Source: an uncultured bacterium (GTDB taxonomy: Bacteria; Bacillota; Clostridia; Lachnospirales; Lachnospiraceae). From it: a stretch of 64,000 bases of DNA. Numbering within the stretch: position 1 is the stretch's first letter; each line of letters starts with the position of its first letter. A program made the position numbers and the translations under genes. The stretch is taken from NCBI GenBank assembly GCA_947651225.1, contig CANSYK010000005.1, positions 31,638 to 95,637 of the forward strand. Reading direction: 5' to 3'. Below the pieces are notes generated by a model, which was not told where the DNA came from, did no database searches, and worked only from the letters and a program-made list of their open reading frames with translations. Positions 36,021-45,767 of this stretch are shown piece by piece.

Positions 36021-36557
36021 TTTTTTCTTCTTTTTGCTTTTCGTTTTTTCCATTTTGGCTTCGCTCTTTTTTAACTCATCCATCTTGCGCCGCATCTTCT
36101 CAGAAAATTTCATCTTTGTTTTTCTTGTTTCCAAATTACTGCGAAGTCCTTTTACCCCCATAATATAGATGCCACTAATTACTGCTTTTACCTCTTTTTT
36201 TACAGGAATCACTTCAAAAACACTTTCATCACAGATAAGCGACATAATTTTAGGACCAATCTTAGCCTTGACAATGGGCACTTTACGTCCCCTCATGTAC
36301 TTTGGAGTCTGCTCTAAAACAATCTGCGGCAGTCCCGATTCATTCAGCTTCATACGTTTTTTATCAATCACCAGCAATGACACCGTCTGAGATGCATTTT
36401 CCAGCTCTCTTTGTGAAGCTTCCTGTCGACTTTGCAATTTTTTTCCATAAATACTCAATGCAACCAATGCCGCAATCAAAATAACTGCTATCACAATCAG
36501 CACAATTGATACCGTGCTGATTCCCATAACAGATATTAACTCAAAATGGTTCCTCAT
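36018..36557 (-). CDS. Single-pass membrane protein of unknown function
   Basis: A 179-residue protein with one transmembrane helix (about residues 15-38), a coiled stretch, a compact middle domain with LPQIVLEQTPKYMRGRKVPI and VKAKIGPKIMSLI, and a very basic tail ending in KSKKKKK. GGGAGA precedes the ATG. I do not recognise a named family. It is followed, in the same direction, after the gap by no close partner; the plsC gene starts 72 bases upstream. Confidence 0.55.
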   Translation of the reverse strand: MRNHFELISVMGISTVSIVLIVIAVILIAALVALSIYGKKLQSRQEASQRELENASQTVSLLVIDKKRMKLNESGLPQIVLEQTPKYMRGRKVPIVKAKIGPKIMSLICDESVFEVIPVKKEVKAVISGIYIMGVKGLRSNLETRKTKMKFSEKMRRKMDELKKSEAKMEKTKSKKKKK

Positions 36558-36629
36558 AAACTCTCCCTTTCGTCATTGCCAAAACATATTAGAAAATATA
36601 CCTCCAAATATATTTTAACAAATAGTTTC

Positions 36630-37361
36630 TTATACTTCTGCCTGATTTGCTTTCACCTTTTTACTCAGAATATCACGCACAGTCCTGCCAATCGCTTTTT
36701 TCTGCGCACGCTCCATCTGCTCCATATAAATCGGCTCACAATATTCAATCACAACATGTGCCTTACGAATCCACGGCAGATGACGTTCAAATACTGCATC
36801 TGTGTTATTAATGGCTACCGGCACAATTGGGCATTTCGATTTTTCTGCCAGTTTAAAACTCGCTTCATGAAATTCCAGAAGCTCCTCACCAGAATTGCGT
36901 TTCCCCTCTGGTGCAATATAAATAGATGTACCGCTCTTTAACAGTTCAATCCCCTGCAAAATTGTCTGCAGCCCCTGTCGAATATCTTCCCTGTCCAGAA
37001 AAAGACAATTCATATACTTCATCCAACGGGAAACCATAGGAACACCGGCAATCTCCTGTTTTGACACAAATGCCGTTGGATAAGGCGCTGTTGTATAACC
37101 TGCCAGAATATCAAAAAATCCTCTGTGATTAAATACATATAATGCAGCCTGGTCTTCCAGAACATTTTCCTTGCCCTTCACCGTTAGCGTCACGCCCGAT
37201 AGAAACAAAATCGGACGAAACCCCAAATTATTGACAATCTTTTGCGATATCACTGCTTTCTTTCCTGGGCTAACCTTCCCAACAACAAATAACGCCAGAT
37301 AAAGCGGAATACTTATGATTGTATAAAATATCAGATAAATCGCTACTAATATCAGCCTCAT
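36630..37361 (-). CDS. plsC: 1-acylglycerol-3-phosphate O-acyltransferase
   Basis: A 243-residue membrane-associated enzyme with the catalytic NHRGFFD (NHx4D) and the substrate motif IAPEGKRNSGE (the PEGTR equivalent). It converts lysophosphatidate to phosphatidate with acyl-ACP or acyl-CoA. An N-terminal hydrophobic segment anchors it. It lies 25 bases after the VanY-type gene, probably in one transcript. Confidence 0.9.
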   Translation of the reverse strand: MRLILVAIYLIFYTIISIPLYLALFVVGKVSPGKKAVISQKIVNNLGFRPILFLSGVTLTVKGKENVLEDQAALYVFNHRGFFDILAGYTTAPYPTAFVSKQEIAGVPMVSRWMKYMNCLFLDREDIRQGLQTILQGIELLKSGTSIYIAPEGKRNSGEELLEFHEASFKLAEKSKCPIVPVAINNTDAVFERHLPWIRKAHVVIEYCEPIYMEQMERAQKKAIGRTVRDILSKKVKANQAEV

Positions 37362-37386
37362 GTTTCATCCTCCGCATGATTGAAAG

Positions 37387-38589
37387 TCATTCCTCCTCCT
37401 GCTCTTCAGGAATAGGATCTTCTGCAGGCGGTTCTGTCACAACTGGTTCCGGTTCTTTTGTAACCACTGGCTTTTTCGTTGGCTTTGGTGTTTTTACCGG
37501 CTCCGGTGTCACCACTACAGGTTTTTTTGTTGGCTTTGGTGTCTTTAACGGCTCTGGCTCCTGTGTTGGCTCTGGAGTCAGCTCTTCTTCTACCGGCGCC
37601 TTTGTTGACTTTGGCTTCCTGGTCGGCTTTGGTGTCACATTTACTGGCGACTTCGTCACAACCGGCGGTCTTTTATAAGCAGGCTTTTTGGTCGGAACTA
37701 TTGTCGGCTTTGGTGTTGGTGCCGCTGTCATCTCTGGCTCATCCTTCAGATCCGTATCTGTATCAACCGTGTCTTTTTGTACCTGATTTTCAATCGTTGT
37801 TAGTTTATAATACTCTTCTAACGTCATTTTATTCTTTTTCAGATACTTTGCCAGATTTTTCCCTACATAACGCAAATGCCATGGTTCATACGAATATCCT
37901 GTAATCTTTGTCTTATTCTTTGGATAACGGATAATAAAACCATATTTATGGCAGTTTTTCTTCAACCACTTCCCTTCTGAAGTCTGCCCAAATGACGTTT
38001 CTAACGCACAGCCAACCGAATTACAGGATACATCAATTGCAAGTCCTGTCTGATGCTCGCTGCTTCCTGGTTTTGCTGAAACCTTGTTGGTCTTATCCGA
38101 ACCTCTTGTATTTACATTATTATTGTAAATCTGTGTCTGTCTCTCATAAGAACGGTATGCAGACACCGCCTTGAGCATATACCCCTCCTGCTGTGCACCT
38201 GCAAATAATTTCTCCAGTGCCACTGCCGCTCGTTTGCGTACATAACTCTTTTCGTATGTGCCATAAAAACTAAATCCCACATTTGGCACGACAAGGTCAG
38301 CCGGTACATAGTCTTTAGAAATAGGATACTCCCGGTTTACCAACACGGTGTAACTATCCGGTTCTGTATCTACTTCAATATACTGTTGATCTTTTTCCTT
38401 TGTAGAAGATTTTGGTTCTCCCACATTCAATTCCTCCGGGCTTGCAGTCGTATCATAATAATCATATGCGGTTCCTTCCTCGTTCGATACATCCACATCG
38501 GAACCTGCCCTGTAATGCCCCATACGCGCAGAAAGCGCACCTACAAAAAGAATAATACACGTACCTAACAAAATTGCTTTCTTTCTCAT
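37387..38589 (-). CDS. VanY-type D-alanyl-D-alanine carboxypeptidase with Pro/Lys/Thr tail
   Basis: A 400-residue exported protein. A signal/anchor (about residues 4-22) is followed by an M15B peptidase domain with AVSAYRSYERQ, the zinc motif SSEHQTGLAIDVS and EPWHLRYVGK. It would trim the terminal D-Ala of peptidoglycan stems or act as an endopeptidase. The last 120 residues are a Pro/Lys/Thr/Glu tract built from TPKPTKKP-like units, likely a wall-spanning region. The promoter at 38708-38736 reads into it. Confidence 0.92.
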   Translation of the reverse strand: MRKKAILLGTCIILFVGALSARMGHYRAGSDVDVSNEEGTAYDYYDTTASPEELNVGEPKSSTKEKDQQYIEVDTEPDSYTVLVNREYPISKDYVPADLVVPNVGFSFYGTYEKSYVRKRAAVALEKLFAGAQQEGYMLKAVSAYRSYERQTQIYNNNVNTRGSDKTNKVSAKPGSSEHQTGLAIDVSCNSVGCALETSFGQTSEGKWLKKNCHKYGFIIRYPKNKTKITGYSYEPWHLRYVGKNLAKYLKKNKMTLEEYYKLTTIENQVQKDTVDTDTDLKDEPEMTAAPTPKPTIVPTKKPAYKRPPVVTKSPVNVTPKPTRKPKSTKAPVEEELTPEPTQEPEPLKTPKPTKKPVVVTPEPVKTPKPTKKPVVTKEPEPVVTEPPAEDPIPEEQEEE

Positions 38590-39004
38590 CCAAAAACCCC
38601 TTTATCAATTGTTCATTCTGTTGGAAACGATACAAGGCTGCCCTGCACAGTTTCCTGTTCCCTCTGCATTGCCTGTCAAGAAACGGCCAGTAAAGCCATT
38701 CTTTTGAATTATACCACATACTGGAAAAAAGTGCAAAAGAAGAAATATAAAATTTTAAATGTTTTTATATTGTTTTTTGTGCACAAGCACGAAAGGACAG
38801 GTTTTACTACTTGCAAGCCCAATCTATCGGTGGTATTCTTTTCACAGATAATCGTATAATCGTCAACTGTACATGCAAGCATGTCCGCTTGACCCGTTGC
38901 TCCGTAAGAATAACCGGAGGCTGCAGCAGTGCGCTGCCTGCACACCTCTCAAAAATGTGCGATTCTTTTCACATAACAATGCAGCGCAGAAATGAGGTAA
39001 AGCT
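38590..39004. other. Divergent intergenic region of VanY-type gene and ispE
   Basis: No convincing gene. It holds the VanY-side promoter and a GC-richer stretch (38840-38960) with small inverted motifs such as GCAGCAGTGCGCTGC near the ispE side. I see no RNA gene here. Confidence 0.5.
38708..38736 (-). promoter_or_regulatory. Sigma-A promoter of the VanY-type gene
   Basis: On the minus strand TTGCAC (38731-38736), 17 bases and TATAAT (38708-38713). The start site would be about 110 bases before the ATG. Confidence 0.75.
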
Positions 39005-39883
39005 ATGACTAATCAGGTTAAAATAAAAGCACCTGCAAAAATCAATCTCACACTTGATGTCATTGGATGCCGACCTAATGGCTACCATGACTTAAAAATG
39101 ATTATGCAGACAATTGACATTTATGATGAACTGACCATAACACGGACTGGCTCTATGCAAATCAGCCTGACTATGGATAAGGATCTGCCCGACCATCTTC
39201 CAGCAGAAAAAAATCTTGTCTATAAAGCAACACAACTTATGCAGAAAAAGTTTTCGCTCCCCTATGGTTTCCAAATTGAGTTGAAAAAAAACATCCCATC
39301 TGCTGCCGGACTTGCTGGCGGAAGCTCTGACTGCGCAGCAACATTGCTTGGTATTAATAAACTGTGCGGACTATCTTTAAATAAGAAAGAATTGTGTGAA
39401 ATTGGTCTGGCCCTTGGCGCCGATGTCCCATTTTGTATTAAGCAGGGCACAATGCTTTCAGAAGGAATCGGTGAAATCCTGACTCCTCTTCCAGCGCTGC
39501 CTCCATTATGGGTACTCCTTATCAAACCAGATTTTTCACTCAGTACAGGTTATGTATACACACAACTTAATTCCATGCATCTGCACTATCATCCTGATAC
39601 CGATAAAGCAATCGACGCCATCCACCGCTATGATGCTGTCACTTTGGGGCAATGTCTCTCAAACGTTTTAGAAACAGTCGCTTTACCAGAATATCCAGTC
39701 CTGAAAGAACTGAAAGAATTTTTTATGCAAAACGGCTCCATTGGGGCATTGATGAGCGGAAGCGGGCCAACCATTTATGGTCTGTATCAGGATGAAATCC
39801 TGGCACGTATTGCATATCAGGCAGCAAAAGGAAAATTTTCTGATTATGAGGTTTACCTTTGCCAGACAAAAGTGCCAGAATAG
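39005..39883 (+). CDS. ispE: 4-diphosphocytidyl-2-C-methyl-D-erythritol kinase
   Basis: A 292-residue GHMP kinase of the MEP isoprenoid pathway. KAPAKINLTLDVIGCRPNGY and the ATP loop PSAAGLAGGSSDCAATL are diagnostic, with LMSGSGPTIYGLY near the end. It phosphorylates CDP-methylerythritol. GAGGTAAAGCT precedes the ATG. No other MEP gene is nearby. Confidence 0.95.
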   Translation: MTNQVKIKAPAKINLTLDVIGCRPNGYHDLKMIMQTIDIYDELTITRTGSMQISLTMDKDLPDHLPAEKNLVYKATQLMQKKFSLPYGFQIELKKNIPSAAGLAGGSSDCAATLLGINKLCGLSLNKKELCEIGLALGADVPFCIKQGTMLSEGIGEILTPLPALPPLWVLLIKPDFSLSTGYVYTQLNSMHLHYHPDTDKAIDAIHRYDAVTLGQCLSNVLETVALPEYPVLKELKEFFMQNGSIGALMSGSGPTIYGLYQDEILARIAYQAAKGKFSDYEVYLCQTKVPE

Positions 39884-39906
39884 TAATATTATTTTTAGTG
39901 TGCATT

Positions 39907-39963
39907 ATGTGGATAGCAATCTGTGATGATAAAGCATTCTATCTGGATAAGGCAAAAAAATAA
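39907..39963 (+). pseudogene. Remnant of a LytTR-type response regulator start
   Basis: An 18-codon frame MWIAICDDKAFYLDKAKK resembles the first strand and acidic pocket of AgrA-like receivers, then stops. The following DNA is a repeat element, so only this stub seems to remain. It is a weak call because of its length. Confidence 0.3.
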
Positions 39964-40054
39964 ATACAAAAATAAAAATCTTCCGGAAATGTTAAAGCTT
40001 TCCATAAAACAGCCGATATATCTAGTACAAAGAATAGTTATTTCCAAAAAATAT

Positions 40055-40220
40055 TAAGGAACTATAAATAAATTAAATGAACAAGTTGCGAAGAATGTTT
40101 TTCCGGGTGCAAAGAAAAAAACGTAGGCATAGCTGGAACTGGCTACGGCGAAGCTTTTTGATGTAGCAATCAAAAAAACAGGCAAGCAAGTTGTTCCATT
40201 TAATTATTTACAGGTTCTAA
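40055..40220. repeat. Long GGAACT-type inverted repeat element (about 166 bp)
   Basis: It starts AAGGAACTATAAATAAATTA and ends with an imperfect complement TAATTATTTACAGGTTCTAA; inside, GAACAAGTTGC and GCAAGTTGTTC continue the pairing. The centre (40110-40185) is unique. It is the largest member of the family found at 44219 and 48294, and lies in the gap between ispE and the next gene. Confidence 0.7.
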
Positions 40221-40304
40221 GTGCAAATCAGGAATGGTTCATGGATGAACCGGCTTAGATGGAAATTAATCTTAATCATTCACAGAAAAAGGAGGTTCTT
40301 ACAA

Positions 40305-40937
40305 ATGGACAATATGACAGTCAATAATAATGTAAGCACATATGCAGCAAATAATACGTCTTCTGCACGGGAAGCTGACACCTCTGCAAAGGCAGCAGAA
40401 GCAGAAAAGAAAACGGAAGACAGCGCTGCAGTATATGAGAAATCAACTGAAACCAAAAAAAGCAGCACAAGCCAGATTTACAACAGGGATGCCATTGTTA
40501 GCAGATTAAAAGCGGATCAGCAGAACCGTATCGCTTCTATGCAGTCATTAGTTGAAAAAGTATTAGGCAAACAGAAAGGTACATTCGACCTTGCTAATGG
40601 TAAAAATCTTGCAAATACCTTCCGTCAGGTAGCTGGATTGGCAAGTGCAGATGATATTGCGGCAGCAAAGGCAAGTATTGCAGAAGACGGATACTGGGGT
40701 GTAGAGCAAACCTCTGACAGACTTGTCAGCATGGCAATTGCATTAAGCGGCGGCGATACCGATAAAGCTGAGGAATTAAAAGCAGCTATTACAAAGGGCT
40801 TTAAGCAGGCAACTGCAGCATGGGGCGAAAAGCTCCCACAGATTTGCCAGGACACATATGATACTACAATGAAGAAAATGGATGATTGGAAAAACGGTGT
40901 AACAACCGCTGAAGACTATTCAAAATATCTTTCCTGA
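40305..40937 (+). CDS. Conserved protein of unknown function
   Basis: A 210-residue soluble protein. ATG 40305 has AAGGAGG 9 bases before it. The N-terminal 60 residues are polar and rich in Ala, Glu, Thr and Ser. The C-terminal half has a regular helical core with EDGYWGVEQTSDRLVSMAIA, SGGDTDKAEELKAAITKGF and TYDTTMKKMDDWKNG. I have the impression of a widespread uncharacterised domain but cannot name it. There is no signal peptide or membrane segment. It is monocistronic with a strong terminator. Confidence 0.65.
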   Translation: MDNMTVNNNVSTYAANNTSSAREADTSAKAAEAEKKTEDSAAVYEKSTETKKSSTSQIYNRDAIVSRLKADQQNRIASMQSLVEKVLGKQKGTFDLANGKNLANTFRQVAGLASADDIAAAKASIAEDGYWGVEQTSDRLVSMAIALSGGDTDKAEELKAAITKGFKQATAAWGEKLPQICQDTYDTTMKKMDDWKNGVTTAEDYSKYLS

Positions 40938-40960
40938 TTTTCACAAAGACAAAAAGGATG

Positions 40961-40995
40961 GGGCACTTGCCGCATGGCAGGTGCCCTGTTTTTTA
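40961..40995 (+). terminator. Intrinsic terminator
   Basis: GGGCACTTGCC and GGCAGGTGCCC form an 11-bp stem with a 4-base loop, followed by TGTTTTTT. It lies 24 bases after the gene ending at 40937. Confidence 0.92.
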
Positions 40996-41044
40996 TGGGT
41001 AAGAAACTGTTAAGAATTTGCATCAGGTGTAATGGTGTGCTTTT

Positions 41045-42145
41045 TTATTTTCCCATTATTTTTATCATTACATATTCAGAATGTTTTCCTGTCCGCAGCG
41101 GATATCCCCAGCCAGCAATTCCCGAAGTGACGATTGCCTGGAAATCTCCCTGCTTCCGATGTCCGTAATTTAACTCTACCATTCCAAACAATGTTGTGAG
41201 CGGTCCGACCGGCCACATCTGCCCGGCATGTGTGTGCCCGGAAAGCTGTAAGTCATAACCTGCCGCCTCATTATCTTCAAGCTCTACTGGCTGATGATCC
41301 AGTAGAAGTAAAAAATCATTTGTATCGACTCCCTGTAACAGTTCCCGGGAAGACTTTCTGTTTGTTCCTGACCTGTCATCCCGCCCGATTACTGTAAATT
41401 CATCATTCAGTGCCACAACTTCATCTTTTAAGGCCTTAATTCCCGCATATTCGATTGTTGTTTTTAACTCTTCCTCTGTAAAAGGCGGATTCTGGGAATA
41501 ATGCGCTCTGTCATGGTTTCCATACACATAGTAAATTCCATACTTTGCCGTAATGCCAGACAAGATTTGAAATGTTTTCTGCATCTCTGCCTTTGTACTC
41601 CGTTCATCCACAATATCGCCACACAACACTACTGCATCCACCTGTTTACTGCTGATATCACTGCAGTATGCTTTTAGTTTTGAAGCATTCATTGTCGTTG
41701 GGAAATGCAAATCCGAAATCAGGCAGATTTGATAACCCTCATCACGGATTTCTTTCTCCGTGTATACCGTATAATCCGTCACCCTGACATTCCTCATATT
41801 CCAGAAGCTATAGCCAATCACAAACACGGTTGCCAGAATCGGAACCAAACCGCTCATGTATACCTGATTCCAACACTTTTTTTCCCCTTGGAACCGTTTA
41901 ACAATAAGCTGAATCAAATCCATCAGCAGCGCAAAGCCTGTGATATGCAAAACAATCAGTGCCCAAATCCCAAAAAGATTGACAACCGGAACCGCAATCA
42001 CTATAACCAACACAGCCAGAACCTTTTTCCACCATTTCCCCAGCCTTGGCAGCCCCCAAAAAATTGCCGCTCTTTTCAAATAAAGGTAATCATAAATTCC
42101 TGCAACAATTGCAATAACTGCCGCAAATCCGATAAATACTGCCAA
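41045..42145 (-). CDS. Membrane metallophosphoesterase, YkuE-like
   Basis: A 366-residue protein with four N-terminal transmembrane segments and a calcineurin-like phosphoesterase domain: LISDLHFP, VVLCGDIVDE, YYVYGNHDRAHY and LQLSGHTHAGQ give the full metal ligand set. YkuE-type enzymes act at the outer face of the membrane, possibly on phospholipids or nucleotide compounds; the substrate here is unknown. It is monocistronic. Confidence 0.9.
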   Translation of the reverse strand: MAVFIGFAAVIAIVAGIYDYLYLKRAAIFWGLPRLGKWWKKVLAVLVIVIAVPVVNLFGIWALIVLHITGFALLMDLIQLIVKRFQGEKKCWNQVYMSGLVPILATVFVIGYSFWNMRNVRVTDYTVYTEKEIRDEGYQICLISDLHFPTTMNASKLKAYCSDISSKQVDAVVLCGDIVDERSTKAEMQKTFQILSGITAKYGIYYVYGNHDRAHYSQNPPFTEEELKTTIEYAGIKALKDEVVALNDEFTVIGRDDRSGTNRKSSRELLQGVDTNDFLLLLDHQPVELEDNEAAGYDLQLSGHTHAGQMWPVGPLTTLFGMVELNYGHRKQGDFQAIVTSGIAGWGYPLRTGKHSEYVMIKIMGK

Positions 42146-42158
42146 AAAACACGCCTCC

Positions 42159-42233
42159 TGATATAATAATTTTCAAGGAACTATCAACCAGCAAATGAAT
42201 TCCTGACCGTTCCTGCCTTCTGTTATTATATCA
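42159..42233. repeat. 75-bp element with 11-bp inverted ends
   Basis: TGATATAATAA and TTATTATATCA flank a centre that contains AAGGAACT and CGTTCCT, echoing the GGAACT family. It lies just upstream of the phosphoesterase gene and may contain its promoter (TATAAT on the minus strand). Confidence 0.5.
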
Positions 42234-42305
42234 AATGGATTGCATAACACCAACCCCCATTGTAACTTTTTCTTCGTTACTGTCCTCAGGGCGGATGGCA
42301 GCCTC

Positions 42306-43478
42306 TTATTTTTTCTCCTTCACTTTAAAAGGAATATCGGCAAAGTTTCTTCCATCTCCATTTTTATTGGTTACCTTTAATCGGAAGTCCTCTCCTGTAT
42401 CATCCAGTAAAGTGACATACAAAATGCTGCTTCCATCTTCCTGCTGCTTTATATAATTTCCAAGCCATTGCAAATTTTTACCATCTTTCCCCTGAATTGC
42501 AATATCTGGATCATTATACTTATCGTTAAATGGCGCCTTTGTATAATCCGGCTGTTCTATTACAAGGTTCAGAGTTGCCTTTGTTCTCGTTGCCTGTAAA
42601 ATCTTAATTCCATTCTCCTCTTTTCCTATTTTCTTAGTATAATTACCCGAAGTATCTACTGTCACAGGAAAAGAAAGTTTCCAGTTCCCTTTGACTGGCT
42701 TTGTCTGTATATATTCTCCATCCTTATCATGCTTGTCATAATCCCAGCCGGAAAACTTGTTAATGCTAATTTCTATTGGAATAATATCGCCGTCCTTATA
42801 CTCCTTTGGATTTTCCGCAGTATACAGACTATAATTCTGCACCGATGTAAATGTACCATCAGACTGTTTATAGAATCCAAGCGGCCATTGATCCTCTTCC
42901 CCATCAATTACCACGCAACATGCAGGATTCTCTGGCACATCCTTTTTGTCATTAGAAGAAAATGTCGATATGCCATCAATTGCATTTTTCGTTAAATCTT
43001 CATTGTCTGTTTCCAAAACAAGCGTATAATACAACATATACCCATCACAATATAAATCGGACACCTGGATTTTGATACCTGCGGATTCCGCTTCCAAAAG
43101 GCTCTTATTGTCCTCTGCCTTTGCAGGCACAGACTGTTCACCAATCTTAGTATAAATCTCCTTTAACTCATCGCCATTCTTCTGCCCTTCTGTTCCTGAA
43201 ATAAGTTTTTGGAATGTTTCACTAAGAAGCGCCCTTGCCGCTGCCGGGTTGCTTCCTATCGCAGCAACAGATACTGCCACACATGCAGCCGCTGCAATTC
43301 CTGCAATCTTCCATCCTCTTTTTACCCTGTTCTTATAATTATTTTTTCTCATTGCCCTTACCTCCCTCAACACTCTCTCCTGAACCTGTTTTTTCTCTTC
43401 TGGAGACAAATCTTTTGCATCATATTCATCAAAATTTACCTTTACATCATTTAGCAAATCAAATATCTTTTCCTCCAT
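42306..43478 (-). CDS. DUF4179 membrane protein, likely anti-sigma factor
   Basis: A 390-residue protein: cytoplasmic N-terminus of about 55 residues with an acidic helix, one transmembrane segment (AGIAAAACVAVSVAAIG) and a large extracellular part containing the DUF4179-type GIKIQVSDLYCDGYMLYYTL and a C-terminal beta-rich domain. The ATG at 43478 follows GGGAGG; it begins 4 bases after the sigma gene stop. This arrangement is typical of ECF sigma/anti-sigma pairs in Firmicutes. The outer ligand is unknown. Confidence 0.8.
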   Translation of the reverse strand: MEEKIFDLLNDVKVNFDEYDAKDLSPEEKKQVQERVLREVRAMRKNNYKNRVKRGWKIAGIAAAACVAVSVAAIGSNPAAARALLSETFQKLISGTEGQKNGDELKEIYTKIGEQSVPAKAEDNKSLLEAESAGIKIQVSDLYCDGYMLYYTLVLETDNEDLTKNAIDGISTFSSNDKKDVPENPACCVVIDGEEDQWPLGFYKQSDGTFTSVQNYSLYTAENPKEYKDGDIIPIEISINKFSGWDYDKHDKDGEYIQTKPVKGNWKLSFPVTVDTSGNYTKKIGKEENGIKILQATRTKATLNLVIEQPDYTKAPFNDKYNDPDIAIQGKDGKNLQWLGNYIKQQEDGSSILYVTLLDDTGEDFRLKVTNKNGDGRNFADIPFKVKEKK

Positions 43479-43482
43479 CCCT

Positions 43483-44034
43483 TCATGCCTCCCTTTCACT
43501 CAGATATTGTTTTCTGATACGCCTTTTCCCTCGGGAAAGACGGTTATAAATCACCGTCTTTTTCATCCCCATTTCCTGGCTGATTTCCTCTATCGGCTTT
43601 TCCTCTACATATAATTTAAGAAAAAGACTGCGGTCTCTTTCACTAAGACATGCAAGCAGGCTCTCCATTTCATCTGATATTTCCTGTGAAACAATCTGCT
43701 CTGACATAATATCTCCCTGTGATAACAGGATGTCCTCAATATTTACCCGCTGCAGCTCCTGCCGATACTTTCTCAAATAATCAATCGCACGGTATTTCGC
43801 AACCGCTGCCACCCAGTTCTTAAAACTGCTCCTGCTTTCATCAAAGGATGAAATATTCTCCCAGATATTTAACAGCACATCATTTAAACACTCCTCTATC
43901 TTGTCTGGCATGGCAAAAAGATGCTTTGAAATAATTGATTTTAATAATCCGCCGTAGATGTCAATGACATAAATCAGAGCCTCTTCATTGTGTAAGCCTA
44001 ATTGCTCAATATAGTTGTTCTCTCCTATTCTCAT
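43483..44034 (-). CDS. ECF-type RNA polymerase sigma factor (second pair)
   Basis: A 183-residue sigma-70 protein. Region 2 contains EECLNDVLLNIWENISSFDE and WVAAVAKYRAIDYLRKYRQE; region 4 has CLSERDRSLFLKLYVEEKPI and the helix-turn-helix EEISQEMGMKKTVIYNRLSR. It is followed directly by its likely anti-sigma gene. It is unrelated in detail to the ECF factor at 12892. Confidence 0.88.
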   Translation of the reverse strand: MRIGENNYIEQLGLHNEEALIYVIDIYGGLLKSIISKHLFAMPDKIEECLNDVLLNIWENISSFDESRSSFKNWVAAVAKYRAIDYLRKYRQELQRVNIEDILLSQGDIMSEQIVSQEISDEMESLLACLSERDRSLFLKLYVEEKPIEEISQEMGMKKTVIYNRLSRGKRRIRKQYLSEREA

Positions 44035-44218
44035 ATATCATCTCCCGCTTTCCTGACAGCTACATTTTAAGTCGTAAGAAAAAAATGGTTAAGCACCATA
44101 ATATTCCTCACAATGTTGTTCCCATGGGAAGTATTTTGTATATACATCTATTATTACGCTTTTGAGACAGGATTTCTATCACTTGCATAAAAATTTTTAA
44201 AACTTTTCATATTTCGTT

Positions 44219-44280
44219 AATAGGAACTGTAAATAATTAATTTGACCAACTTGTCCATTTAATTTATTTACAGTTCCTAA
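44219..44280. repeat. Compact GGAACT palindrome
   Basis: TAGGAACTGTAAATAATTAA at one end and TTTATTTACAGTTCCTAA at the other; the element is almost a full palindrome of 62 bp with GACCAACTTGTC at the centre. It is the simplest member of the family at 40055 and 48294. Confidence 0.75.
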
Positions 44281-44373
44281 TTGGGAAAAAATATCAGATA
44301 TTTCCGAAAGTTGCAAAAAAAGAAGGAAAGAATTTCAAAAACCTCTGAAATCAGATAAGAAACATATTTTGAC

Positions 44374-44407
44374 TCCCAAAGGTTTTTAACCACTAAAACC
44401 TTTGGGA
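44374..44407. terminator. Hairpin downstream of the first collagen-like gene
   Basis: TCCCAAAGGTTTT and AAAACCTTTGGGA form a 13-bp stem. It lies 35 bases after the collagen gene stop. T-runs are weak on both strands, so termination is likely but not certain. Confidence 0.55.
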
Positions 44408-44441
44408 AATTATTTTTATCCCACCTCTTTATCCTGGGTTA

Positions 44442-45767
44442 TTAATTAATACTTAAACCTGCACTTGCATATCCTGTAACGGTATTAACTACAGTCAATC
44501 CACTTGCTGTTGCTGAAAAAACTAACATCAGCCGGGTTTGAGCCGTTACCGGAATATTAAGCCCGGTAAGTGCGCCGTTTAACAATGTTCCAACAGATAA
44601 AATTCCGGAAAGCGATGGTGTCAGACTAATCAATGTTCCAGCAATCGGAGAGAATACATTGTTTGGCATTGTGGATTGATACATCTGTGCGTTCACTGTA
44701 ACAGTAGAACCAACTAAAGAAAGCGCTACCGTTGTACTAAAGAACGCACTGAATGAAGTAATGATACCATCACGTGGAACCTGAAATGCAAAATTAGAAA
44801 GTGTTCCGCTGGCATTTGTAATATTAATCGTGGTTCCCAGCAATGTAAGCCCCTGGGCACTACTTCCAAATCCAACAAAGGCTGGAAGCCCCGCAAGACC
44901 TCCGGCAATTGTCGTCAAGGCAACCGGAAGCCCTGATGCAAACGGAATGATTGCACCTGTACCAGCAACGCCTGCAGGACCGGTCGCTCCGGTTGAACCA
45001 GTTGCCCCGGTTGGACCCGTCACTCCATTGGCTCCCGTTGCCCCTGTTGGACCGGTCACTCCATCGGCTCCCGTTGCCCCGGTTGGACCCGTTACTCCAT
45101 CGGCTCCCGTTGCCCCGGTTGGACCCGTTGCTCCTGTTGGGCCGGTTGCTCCATCGGCTCCCGTTGCTCCTGTTGGGCCGGTTGCTCCATCGGCTCCCGT
45201 TGCTCCTGTTGGACCCGTTACTCCATCGGCTCCCATCGCCCCCGTTGGGCCAGTTGCTCCATCGGCTCCCGTCGCTCCTGTTGCTCCCGTTGCTCCATTG
45301 GCTCCCGTTGCCCCAATTGACCCGGTTGGACCAGTAGGCCCTGTTGCTCCTGGGCATCCTTTTGGTCCCTGAATTCCAATCGGACCAGTCACCCCCTGAA
45401 TACCTTGTGCACCTGTCACACCTTGCGGACCCATTGGCCCTGTCGCTCCGGTTGGACCGGTAATCCCCGGAATGCCTCTTGGTCCCGCATAGCCTCTTGG
45501 ACCTGTATTGCCCGTAGGACCTACTGGACCAGTATTTCCTCTGGGGCCTCTTGCACCAGGGCAACCTGGGATACCCTGTGGCCCCATTGGCCCCTGCTCT
45601 CCTTTGTCACCCTTTGGACCAGGGCAGCCAGTATCACCTTTGATACCCTGCGGTCCCATTGGTCCCTGTTCTCCCTTTGGTCCTGCAGGACCACGTTCAC
45701 AACAATGAGAATTGCACTGATTATCACAACGATTTGTACAGCAGTTATATGAGTTACTTTGATTCAT
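44442..45767 (-). CDS. Collagen-like spore-surface protein with BclB-type C-terminal domain
   Basis: A 441-residue protein. The first 25 residues are Cys/Asn-rich ([11 protein letters not shown]). Residues 26-271 are about 80 Gly-X-Y triplets, first [12 protein letters not shown] and then highly regular [10 protein letters not shown] units rich in Thr. The last 170 residues start [18 protein letters not shown] and resemble the BclB-type exosporium C-terminal domain, a beta-sandwich. Thr-rich triplets are typical O-glycan sites in BclA. It should form trimeric filaments on the spore surface. AAGGAGG precedes the ATG. A glycosyltransferase and a second collagen-like gene lie just upstream. Confidence 0.9.
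   Translation of the reverse strand: MNQSNSYNCCTNRCDNQCNSHCCERGPAGPKGEQGPMGPQGIKGDTGCPGPKGDKGEQGPMGPQGIPGCPGARGPRGNTGPVGPTGNTGPRGYAGPRGIPGITGPTGATGPMGPQGVTGAQGIQGVTGPIGIQGPKGCPGATGPTGPTGSIGATGANGATGATGATGADGATGPTGAMGADGVTGPTGATGADGATGPTGATGADGATGPTGATGPTGATGADGVTGPTGATGADGVTGPTGATGANGVTGPTGATGSTGATGPAGVAGTGAIIPFASGLPVALTTIAGGLAGLPAFVGFGSSAQGLTLLGTTINITNASGTLSNFAFQVPRDGIITSFSAFFSTTVALSLVGSTVTVNAQMYQSTMPNNVFSPIAGTLISLTPSLSGILSVGTLLNGALTGLNIPVTAQTRLMLVFSATASGLTVVNTVTGYASAGLSIN

Noticed and set aside
44990..45360. CRISPR-like repetition
   Set aside because: The repeated units follow the 9- and 18-base period of collagen triplets within one reading frame, with no unique spacers and no cas genes.
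44830..45372. Long open frames on the plus strand opposite the collagen gene (rich in Pro, Ala and Val)
   Set aside because: They are reverse readings of Gly-X-Y repeats, which keep all frames open; no ribosome site and no sensible domain.
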